Below, in pieces: positions 36,136-44,927 of a stretch of 64,000 nt of DNA. Position 1 is the stretch's first letter; each line of letters begins with the position of its first letter. The stretch spans positions 186,001 to 250,000 of the forward strand of contig CAVWYD010000006.1 in the NCBI GenBank assembly GCA_963759055.1, given 5' to 3'. The notes under the pieces were generated by a model that worked only from the letters and a program-made list of their open reading frames with translations, made no database searches and was not told the origin of the DNA. The position numbers were made by a program, and so were the translations under genes. The DNA is from Thiosocius sp963759055. Lineage in GTDB: Bacteria > Pseudomonadota > Gammaproteobacteria > Chromatiales > Chromatiaceae.

Positions 36136-37983
36136 TTGAGGGTTTATCGCTTGATTGTTCCTGGAGTCGCGGGTCGCATTTCATCTGATACCGACAGTCA
36201 CGCTGACGCACGGTTCGACGATGCCATGGGCTCACTTGCAACAAACGACGAATGGAGAAAAGTGTCGGCACCCGGTGTCCTCGCCGGGGTGGTGAATGGT
36301 TGGACGCTACGTGAAGGTGATGTGTGCTGTGCAATTTCCGGCAACATTGACTGGCTGCAGTATGAGTACGCCGATATTCAGCTCAAGACGGACCCTGCGC
36401 GCGCCCTGCTCGACGCTTATCGTAGATATGGCCTCGATCTGCTTTCTGTAATCGGGGGCAGGTTTTCCCTGTTTCTATGGGACAGTTCGAACCGGAAGGG
36501 TCTGGTTGCATGCGACCGATTTGGCCAGATGCCGGTCTATTGGTCGCGCGGGCCGGGAAACGAACTGGTGTTCGGACCCACGGCGACCTCGATAGACCGA
36601 CTCCTCGGGCAGCCGGCAAAGCTGTCCGAACAAGGTATCTTCAATTATCTTTATTTTCACATGGTCCCTGGACCGTCAACCGCGTTTCAGGGTGTCAACA
36701 AACTGTTGGCTGCGCACGCACTGACTGCCGAAGACCGTGACTGGCAACCCAGGCGCTACTGGGAGCCGAACTTCCGTGAGCATACCGATGCCCCACTGGA
36801 TACCGCCAGTGAAGAGATGATGGGGCTGCTGTCAAGTTCAGTGGCCCGTCTGGCGGGCGGCGCCGATTCCGGAGCCTTCCTCAGTGGCGGGCTGGACAGT
36901 TCGACCGTCGCCGGCCTGCTGGCCAGACACACCCCGAAGCCCAAAACCTACTCGATTGGCTTCAATGCGGAGGGGTACGACGAGATCAGCTACGCGCGGT
37001 TGGCGAGCCAGCGCTTCGATACCGATTTCAAGACCTACTACGTAACACCTGAGGATGTCCTCTTCGAATTGCCGAAGATCGCCGCTGCCTACGATGAACC
37101 CTTCGGCAACTCGTCCGCTCTGCCGGCCTATTTTTGCGCCCGGCTCGCTGCCGCCGACGGGCGCGAGCGCCTGCTGGCGGGCGACGGTGGAGACGAATTG
37201 TTCGCCGGAAACGAACGCTACGCCAAACAAGAGATTTTCGAAAACTACGCGAAGCTGCCCGTCTGGGGCAGACATTTTCTGTTGGAGCCCATGCTGTTCA
37301 AGGCCCTGCCCCAGGCCAAGGGCCTGTTCGGGAAGGCGCGCAGCTACGTGCAACAGGCGAAGGTCCCCTTGCCCGACCGCCTGCAGAGCTATAATTTCCT
37401 CAATCGTCTCGGCGCGCCCAACATCGTCACGGATGAACTCTGGAACGCCGTGGACGACGAGTTGCCACTGCGCCTCGACCGAGAGCTTTACAACCAGCCG
37501 AGCAAGGCGTCCAGATTGAACCGGATGCTTTACCTGGACTGGCATCACACCCTGGCGGACAACGATCTGCGCAAAGTCAACCGCATGTGCCAGCTTGCAG
37601 GGATAGGGGTTGAATATCCGATGCTCGATGATCGCCTGGTGGAATTCAGCACGCGGGTCTCGTCACAAAGAAAAATGCCGTCGAACAAACTGCGCGATTT
37701 CTACAAGCGGTCCGTGAAAGACTTTCTGCCGCGCGAGATCATCGACAAGCCAAAGCATGGCTTCGGTCTGCCTTTCGGCGTGTGGATGGCCGAGCACCGG
37801 GGTTTACAGGAGCTCGCTGCAGACAATCTGTCAAGAATGCGAAGGCGCAGATACGTCAGAGCGGAATTCATCGACGAGATTTTGCGTCTGCACCGTGATC
37901 AACACGCCGATTACTACGGTGAGTTCATATGGATCTTGCTGATGCTCGAGCTTTGGCTCACCGCACACGGATACGAGCCTTAG
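36136..37983 (+). CDS. Asparagine-synthase-like protein with a glutaminase domain lacking the catalytic Cys
   Basis: AsnB-type two-domain protein, 615 residues. The C-terminal synthetase domain is intact, with the ATP-pyrophosphatase loop SGGLDSS at residues 250-256, DEPFGNSSALP and LAGDGGDELFAGNERY. The N-terminal class II amidotransferase domain keeps CDRFGQMPVYW but has no MCGI start. The equivalent place reads VPGVAG, so the nucleophile Cys appears to be Pro. It probably cannot use glutamine and may take free ammonia or another amine. Starts TTG (36136 or 36151). Such proteins occur beside exosortase-A loci and modify polysaccharide precursors, by inference here. Confidence 0.78.
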   Translation: MRVYRLIVPGVAGRISSDTDSHADARFDDAMGSLATNDEWRKVSAPGVLAGVVNGWTLREGDVCCAISGNIDWLQYEYADIQLKTDPARALLDAYRRYGLDLLSVIGGRFSLFLWDSSNRKGLVACDRFGQMPVYWSRGPGNELVFGPTATSIDRLLGQPAKLSEQGIFNYLYFHMVPGPSTAFQGVNKLLAAHALTAEDRDWQPRRYWEPNFREHTDAPLDTASEEMMGLLSSSVARLAGGADSGAFLSGGLDSSTVAGLLARHTPKPKTYSIGFNAEGYDEISYARLASQRFDTDFKTYYVTPEDVLFELPKIAAAYDEPFGNSSALPAYFCARLAAADGRERLLAGDGGDELFAGNERYAKQEIFENYAKLPVWGRHFLLEPMLFKALPQAKGLFGKARSYVQQAKVPLPDRLQSYNFLNRLGAPNIVTDELWNAVDDELPLRLDRELYNQPSKASRLNRMLYLDWHHTLADNDLRKVNRMCQLAGIGVEYPMLDDRLVEFSTRVSSQRKMPSNKLRDFYKRSVKDFLPREIIDKPKHGFGLPFGVWMAEHRGLQELAADNLSRMRRRRYVRAEFIDEILRLHRDQHADYYGEFIWILLMLELWLTAHGYEP

Positions 37984-37987
37984 CCCT

Positions 37988-38974
37988 TCAGATCAAGCCG
38001 AAATGGCACCTTGCCAGGTCGATCGAAAAACGCGAGAGGTTTCGCTGCCAGGGGGTAAATCGGGGGATCGCGTAAAGGTCGCAGCCGGTCGCGAGTGTCC
38101 CCCAATCCGTCGCGACCGCCGCATCAAACCCTGCCTGCTGAACCAGGGTCACATGCCTGGCGTCGTAATCGCGACCGAACTTGCCATTAGGGTAAGCAAA
38201 AAGGGTGATTTCGCGCTGGGTCCAACCTTCCAGATCACGCTTGCCGCCCTCTATCTCCTCTTCAGCATCAGAATCCGAAATGGACGCGAGTATCGGGTGA
38301 GTGCGTGTATGCCCGCCGATGGTCGCCACAGGCGACGCAGCCAGCGCACGCAACTGTTCTTTCGTCATCATCAGAGTAGAGGGCAGATTCGGCACCCGCT
38401 CGGCAAGCTCATCCACCTTGGCCTGACGCTCGTCCGGTGACAGATGTTTCCACGCCAAGATGGTCTCCGCGGCAGCCGCGCGTCGGGATTCCCAGTCGGA
38501 TAGCTCGAATAATTTATTCTCCGCCAGATCGACCTCATGTACGCCCGATTCGCAACCGCGAAAAGTCTCTATGATCGTATCGTTCCACATGCGGCCACCA
38601 TCGACGAACCCGCTGGCGACAAAAAAGGTCGCAGGAACGTTGAATTCTTCGAGAATCGGTAATGCAACTGTGAAATTGTCCGCGTAGCCATCATCAAATG
38701 TCACACTCATTGTCCGCCCACTCAGCCTTCCTGCCTGCGTCCGAGCCACCGCTTCAGCCAGGCTTATCATCTCGAAGTTCGACGCAAGCATTTTCATAAG
38801 GCGCCCAAACCAATCCTGGGTAGGTTCACCTGGACTCATTGGATCGGCGTTCTGCAGCACACGATGGAAAATCAGGGTGTGGTGGCGCGCGCGTTGCATG
38901 GTCAAAGCTGCCAAGGCCTCAATCACGACATCCCCCCCTGCCTTCACCCATTCCAACGCCTCCGGCCACGGCAC
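37988..38974 (-). CDS. Polysaccharide deacetylase family protein
   Basis: Metal-dependent deacetylase of carbohydrate acetyl groups (NodB homology, CE4). The 328-residue protein has MSVTFDDGYADN with the catalytic Asp pair and GGHTRTHPIL with metal-binding His residues, followed by FAYPNGKFG. It starts with HHTLIFHRVL, typical of the group. The start is GTG at 38974; an ATG at 38899 is also possible. It lies four bases from the convergent asparagine-synthase-like gene and may modify the polysaccharide made with that region. Confidence 0.83.
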   Translation of the reverse strand: MPWPEALEWVKAGGDVVIEALAALTMQRARHHTLIFHRVLQNADPMSPGEPTQDWFGRLMKMLASNFEMISLAEAVARTQAGRLSGRTMSVTFDDGYADNFTVALPILEEFNVPATFFVASGFVDGGRMWNDTIIETFRGCESGVHEVDLAENKLFELSDWESRRAAAAETILAWKHLSPDERQAKVDELAERVPNLPSTLMMTKEQLRALAASPVATIGGHTRTHPILASISDSDAEEEIEGGKRDLEGWTQREITLFAYPNGKFGRDYDARHVTLVQQAGFDAAVATDWGTLATGCDLYAIPRFTPWQRNLSRFSIDLARCHFGLI

Positions 38975-38980
38975 CCATAA

Positions 38981-39694
38981 TTAGCTGTCGAACTCTTTTT
39001 TGATTTGCTCAAGGCTGGTGTGCCGCACGTCTTTTCCCTTGACGAAATAGATTATGTACTCGGAAATGTTGCAGCAGCGGTCGCCGATACGCTCCAATCC
39101 TCTGGCCGCCCAGATGATATCCAGTACCTTCGGTATCGAGCTTGGGTCTTCCATCATCCGGGTTGTGCTCTGACGCACGACATCCTCGTACTCCCGATCG
39201 ATATCGATATCGTCATCGACGACCTTGATCGCAGCCTCCAAGTCCATTCGCGCGAATGCGTCCAGGGCACGGTGCAGCATCTGCTGAACCCGCAATCCGA
39301 GGTGGACTAATTGCTTTAAAAGGCTGTCATCTTGCATATCGCAAACGCCCCGACTGACCATGCGTGCAACGCGTTTTGCCTCGTCACCGATGCGCTCCAG
39401 GTCTGCCGTGGTCTTAATCACCGCCAGCACCAGGCGCAAATCACTCGCCGTGGGCTGCCGCAATGCAAGGATCGTGGTGCATCGCTCATCGATATCCAGA
39501 TCATAGGCATTGACCTTCTCGTCATTGGCTACAACGGATTCTGCTGAATCGATTTCACCCCGGTTCAATGCCGAAATTGCCATCTCCAGCTGGCTTTCCA
39601 CCAAGCCCCCCATGCCCAGCACCCGGGACCGGATTCCCTCAAGTTCGCTGTTGAACTGCTGAGAATAGTGATGCTTAAGGTCAGATGTCTCCAT
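38981..39694 (-). CDS. phoU: Phosphate-specific transport system accessory protein PhoU
   Basis: Negative regulator in phosphate signalling that links PstSCAB and PhoR. The 237-residue all-helical protein contains both PhoU repeats with metal-binding motifs: IKTTADLERIGDEAKRVAR and WAARGLERIGDRCCNISEY. It lies downstream of phoBR on the same strand, about 85 bases away. No pst transporter genes are in the window. Confidence 0.94.
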   Translation of the reverse strand: METSDLKHHYSQQFNSELEGIRSRVLGMGGLVESQLEMAISALNRGEIDSAESVVANDEKVNAYDLDIDERCTTILALRQPTASDLRLVLAVIKTTADLERIGDEAKRVARMVSRGVCDMQDDSLLKQLVHLGLRVQQMLHRALDAFARMDLEAAIKVVDDDIDIDREYEDVVRQSTTRMMEDPSSIPKVLDIIWAARGLERIGDRCCNISEYIIYFVKGKDVRHTSLEQIKKEFDS

Positions 39695-39778
39695 GGCATC
39701 CTCGATGTTTGGCTTCGAATCAAGATTTAACGGCCGATGGGCCGGAGATACAATGCGGCCCCGTTACTGAAAATTCTA

Positions 39779-41070
<1,292 letters not shown>

Positions 41071-41074
<4 letters not shown>

Positions 41075-41766
41075 CTGGGCCTAACCGAGAAGCGGTAACC
41101 GACGCCGCGCACGGTTTGTACCAGATTCTCCAGACTATGGGGTTCCAATGCCTTGCGCAGACGCCGAATATGGACATCGACGGTGCGTTCCTCGATGTAA
41201 ACGTTTCTGCCCCATACGAGATCAAGCAGCTGCGCACGAGAATAAACGCGCTCCTGGTGAGTCAGAAAGAAATGCAGCAGTTTGAACTCCGTCGGGCCAA
41301 CGGGGATTAGCTGCTCGTTCGCGAGCACCCGATGCTGGACCAGATCCATTTCGAGTCGACCGTCGACGCGGATCGTTTCGTTGCTGTCACCACCGGCACG
41401 CCGCAGAACCGCTTTGATTCGCGCCAAAAGCTCACGGGTCGAAAACGGCTTTGTTACGTAGTCATCAATGCCTGCCTCGAGACCCAGAACCTTGTAGTCC
41501 TCCTCGTCACGCGCAGTCAACATGATTACCGGCACATCGCTTAACTGCTGATCCCGCTTCAACGACTTCGCAAACTCCAGACCGGTCATTCCCGGCAGCA
41601 TCCAGTCGAGGAGTATCAGCGATGGATTCTTCGCCGCTACCAGCTCCTGCGCCTCGGCGGCATTTGCTGCTTCAAGCACGTCATAGCCTGCCCCCAGCAT
41701 CGTCGCCGCCAGAAGCTCGCGTACCGCAGACTCGTCTTCAACAATCAATATCGTCGTGATCGACAC
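41071..41766 (-). CDS. phoB: Phosphate regulon response regulator PhoB
   Basis: DNA-binding response regulator of the phosphate regulon. The 231-residue protein has a receiver domain with phospho-acceptor Asp in ILLDWMLPGMTG and the KPF segment (VTKPFSTREL). The C-terminal winged helix ends RTVDVHIRRLRKAL and RGVGYRFSVRP. The start is GTG at 41766. A Pho box lies about 50 bases upstream, suggesting autoregulation. Confidence 0.95.
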
Positions 41767-41816
41767 CTGAAATCACCCAATTTGCATGCAACAACCGGCT
41801 ATTACAGGTTGAAAGT

Positions 41817-41834
41817 GTGACAAGGATATGACCG
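41817..41834 (-). promoter_or_regulatory. Pho box upstream of phoB
   Basis: On the minus strand the 18 bases read CGGTCAT-ATCC-TTGTCAC, two 7-base direct repeats with 4-base spacing. They match the consensus CTGTCAT-N4-CTGTCAT at 6 of 7 and 5 of 7 positions. The site begins just after the sppA-like stop and lies about 50 bases before the phoB GTG, a normal place for a PhoB-activated promoter. Confidence 0.6.
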
Positions 41835-41840
41835 ATCCCT

Positions 41841-42806
41841 TCAACGCAATTGAAAACCGCTGTTGCCGAACCCAGTTATGCGCGCAACCGCCTCTCCGGC
41901 TGCGGCACCAAAACGGCGCGCCAGGCGCTCAAACGGGTCTTCTTTGGTGGTAAAGTCGACGATCTCTTCCACACCGACCACCTCACGGGCCACATAGCTC
42001 GCGCTACCGATGGCGTCCACCAAGCCAAGCGCAATCCCCTCCTGCCCGTTCCAGAAGAGCCCGCTGAACAGCTCGGCATCGTCACCCTTGAGCTTGTCTC
42101 CCCGACCGGCCTTGACTGCTTCAATAAAGGTTTCATGCAGGCTCGACAGGAGTTCGGACGCATGCTCCTTGTCGAATTCGGTCATCGGACTGAAGGGATC
42201 CAGGATGCCCTTGTGTTTTCCAGCGGTCATCAGTCGCCGCTCGACACCAAATTCGTTCATGGCATCGACAAATCCGAATCCATTGATCAGGACGCCGATG
42301 GAACCGATCACACTGGATTCATCGACATAAATCTCGTCGGCCGCACTGGCCACATAGTAGCCGCCCGAGGCGCAAATATCGCTCACAACGGCGTACAGCG
42401 CGGTATCCGGGTACTTCTCCCTCAAACGCAGTATCTCTTTGTACATGTAACTTGACTGCACCGGGGATCCGCCCGGCGAATTGATCCTCAGGATCACTGC
42501 CTTGGTTTTTTCATCCTCGAATGCATCGCGCAAGCCCGTGATCACATTGTCGGCCGACGCTTTTTCGCCAACCGCTATCAGTCCCTCGAGATCGACCACC
42601 GCGGTATGTGCTTCTTTCTTGCCAATGCCATTATCGGACCAGTCCTCAGGTATCAGTAAGATGAAAACGGCAAACAGATAGGCAAACGTCAGGAGTTTGA
42701 AAAAGATACCCCAGCGTCTTGAGCGCTTACGCTCTTTCAGCGCGTCTGTGGCCAGTTTTTCCACCAGGTCCCTGTGCCAATCTTCGTTTCTGCCTTCTTT
42801 GTCCAT
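41841..42806 (-). CDS. Signal peptide peptidase SppA-like (S49) protease
   Basis: Membrane-anchored serine protease of the short SppA type (about 321 residues), cleaving signal peptides left in the membrane. One N-terminal membrane helix (FKLLTFAYLFAVFILLIP) is followed by the S49 core. The catalytic Ser is in DICASGGYYVASAAD and the Lys in KHKGILDPFSP. NSPGGSPV is the family oxyanion region. I choose ATG 42806 with GAGG seven bases upstream; TTG 42812 overlapping the preceding stop is possible. It is downstream of the HAD phosphatase and upstream of phoB. Confidence 0.88.
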   Translation of the reverse strand: MDKEGRNEDWHRDLVEKLATDALKERKRSRRWGIFFKLLTFAYLFAVFILLIPEDWSDNGIGKKEAHTAVVDLEGLIAVGEKASADNVITGLRDAFEDEKTKAVILRINSPGGSPVQSSYMYKEILRLREKYPDTALYAVVSDICASGGYYVASAADEIYVDESSVIGSIGVLINGFGFVDAMNEFGVERRLMTAGKHKGILDPFSPMTEFDKEHASELLSSLHETFIEAVKAGRGDKLKGDDAELFSGLFWNGQEGIALGLVDAIGSASYVAREVVGVEEIVDFTTKEDPFERLARRFGAAAGEAVARITGFGNSGFQLR

Positions 42807-42808
42807 TT

Positions 42809-43489
42809 TCAAGCCTCACGCGTACCACTGATGGGCGGCTCATGCAGCCACCCTGAAAACTGATTCAAATCATCGAAACACCGAAGTGCTCCGTGGGCAA
42901 GCAGTCTTTCGGCGCTGTGTACACCATGCGAAACACCCACGGCATCCACCTGCGCATTGCCCGCCATCTGCATATCGTATTCCGTGTCTCCGATCACCAG
43001 TGCGGCCGCCGACGAAATATCCAGGTCGGTCAATATCTCCTCGAGCATTTGTGGATGCGGCTTGGAGAATGTTTCGTCCGCACAACGCGAGGCATGGAAG
43101 AAGGTCCCCAGACCGCTTTCCGCAAAGGCCTTGTCCAGCCCACGGCGACTCTTTCCCGTGGCCACCGCCAGCAGGTATCCTGACCGGTACAGACCTGACA
43201 CGAGGTCGAGCGCACCGCCAAACATGGTCTCGGCTTCGACCTCATTGCCCAGCCAGTGTTCGCGATAGGCGCTGATCAGGTCATCGACACCCCGCGGATC
43301 GGCCGTGGGAAACAGCCGCCCGACAGCTTCCGTCATGCCCAGCCCGATAATGTCGCGCGCAGCCGCCGGCGCAGGGATCGGAAACCCGGCATCCGCCGCC
43401 GCCCGTTGCATGCAGCTGACGATACGCGCCTCGGAATCCATGAGGGTTCCGTCCCAGTCGAAAACCACCAGCTCATATCTCTTGCTCAT
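42809..43489 (-). CDS. HAD-superfamily hydrolase (Gph-like phosphatase)
   Basis: A 226-residue HAD phosphatase of the phosphoglycolate-phosphatase-like subfamily IA. Motif I FDWDGTLMDSE, motif II TGKSRRGL, motif III KPHPQML and motif IV GDTEYDMQMA are all visible, with a cap of helices between I and II. Its position directly after rluC (8 bases) and before sppA is the common gammaproteobacterial order. The exact substrate is not set by sequence. Confidence 0.88.
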   Translation of the reverse strand: MSKRYELVVFDWDGTLMDSEARIVSCMQRAAADAGFPIPAPAAARDIIGLGMTEAVGRLFPTADPRGVDDLISAYREHWLGNEVEAETMFGGALDLVSGLYRSGYLLAVATGKSRRGLDKAFAESGLGTFFHASRCADETFSKPHPQMLEEILTDLDISSAAALVIGDTEYDMQMAGNAQVDAVGVSHGVHSAERLLAHGALRCFDDLNQFSGWLHEPPISGTREA

Positions 43490-43497
43490 AACAGGCC

Positions 43498-44445
43498 CTA
43501 GCTCAATGTCTCAATTACCGATTGCAATTCTGTCGGCAGTGGGGCCTCGATGCGGAAACCGCCGCGCATCCCCGGCCAGTCAAACCGGAGCGATGCCGCA
43601 TGCAGGAAAAGACGCCGCAGCCCCAGTTTGCGCATGACCCGGTTGGCGGCCTCGTCGCCATACTTGGGATCCCCCAGAATCGGGGTTCCATTCGATGCCG
43701 CATGGACGCGAATCTGATGTGTCCTGCCGGTCTCCAGCTCCGCTTCGACCAGAATAGCCTCGGCGAATCTCTGCTTAACTTTAAAATGCGTGATGGCCGG
43801 CTTGCCCTCCGGGTCCACACGCACGACACGCTCTCCGCTCTTGAGCGTGTTCTTTTTCAGGGGCGCATCCACCCGCCAGCTGCCTTTGCGGGTTCGTCCC
43901 GCCAGCAGAGCCAGGTAGCGCTTTTCGATCTTCCCGTCGCGTTGAAGTTCCTGCAGGCGTCTGAGGGCGCTGCGTTTTTTTGCCAGCATCAGGCAACCGG
44001 AGGTCTCACGGTCCAACCGGTGGGCCAATTCCAGGAATGCCGCATTCGGGCGCGATGCCCGCAGAATTTCGATCACGCCATGCGACAATCCGCTGCCTCC
44101 GTGCACCGCCACACCGGCCGGCTTGTTTACGATAAGAAGCAGATCGTCCTCGTAACATATTGATTTCTCAATCTCGGCGATGCGCTTTGCCGAAGGAATA
44201 TCGGCCTGTTTATTCGTTTGCCGCACAGGCGGAATACGCACCACGTCCCCGATCTGCAGGCGCCTGGCCGGTTTGCATCGTCCTTTGTTGACCCGGACCT
44301 CGCCACGCCTCAGAACACGGTAAACCCAGCTGCGAGGCACGCCTTTGAGCTGGCCGATCAGGAAATTGTCCAGGCGCTGACCGTCGTTGTTTTCATCGAT
44401 CGTGACCATCTGAATCCGGCCGGTCTGCCCGTCAGGCTCAGCCAT
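43498..44445 (-). CDS. rluC: 23S rRNA pseudouridine synthase RluC
   Basis: Forms pseudouridines in 23S rRNA (positions 955, 2504 and 2580 in E. coli). The 315-residue protein has an N-terminal S4 domain (GQRLDNFLIGQL), then the catalytic HRLDRETSGCLMLAKK with the nucleophile Asp, and GRTHQIRVH. Divergent from rne, as in most gammaproteobacteria, with the rne leader between. Confidence 0.93.
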   Translation of the reverse strand: MAEPDGQTGRIQMVTIDENNDGQRLDNFLIGQLKGVPRSWVYRVLRRGEVRVNKGRCKPARRLQIGDVVRIPPVRQTNKQADIPSAKRIAEIEKSICYEDDLLLIVNKPAGVAVHGGSGLSHGVIEILRASRPNAAFLELAHRLDRETSGCLMLAKKRSALRRLQELQRDGKIEKRYLALLAGRTRKGSWRVDAPLKKNTLKSGERVVRVDPEGKPAITHFKVKQRFAEAILVEAELETGRTHQIRVHAASNGTPILGDPKYGDEAANRVMRKLGLRRLFLHAASLRFDWPGMRGGFRIEAPLPTELQSVIETLS

Positions 44446-44927
44446 ATTCGGTCAGTCTCTGCAAAATTTGATGCATCTGCCTGATAATCTGATATATTTT
44501 ACCCAAGCTGCAGCGTGCGTCGTGCCCGAGACCCTCGGAAAAACACCACGCTCCGGTCCATGAATTGTCTGTTCCGGGAATGTTCCCGGTGCATAGTTGG
44601 CGCACAAGCATGTGGCGCGCACCTCTCCAAGTTGCTTTGCAACCCGTGATGAGCGGATCGCATCGTTCGCAGGAATGATGCTACCTGACCCCATGCAATG
44701 AGCGCCAGAAAACAACGACGTGTCTGAATCTCGACGTCTGCGTCTGGCGACCAGGGGGTCCCCGCAGGCCACCGATTCACATGTCATAACTGGATTCGCC
44801 TTTGCCCGGTATTCCGGGTCCAGACCCGCGCCCAGGCGTGCTCACTTATGGTGCGCGCGCCGTTAGAAACAGGTGCGTTTGAACCCTGGATCCGTGAGCA
44901 ACCGGTCGGGCAGAAAGGATATAAAAA
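44446..44927 (+). promoter_or_regulatory. Long structured leader upstream of rne
   Basis: This 482-base gene-free stretch between rluC and rne holds at least three short inverted repeats: CCGGGAA-TG-TTCCCGG (44574-44589), GTTGC-TTT-GCAAC (44631-44643) and CCCGG-TATT-CCGGG (44805-44818). TTGATG and TATATT (44468-44498, 19-base spacer) are a weak promoter candidate near its left end. In E. coli the rne 5' UTR is also long and folded and mediates RNase E autoregulation. A similar role here is inferred only; I did not find the enteric hp2 sequence by eye. Confidence 0.45.
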
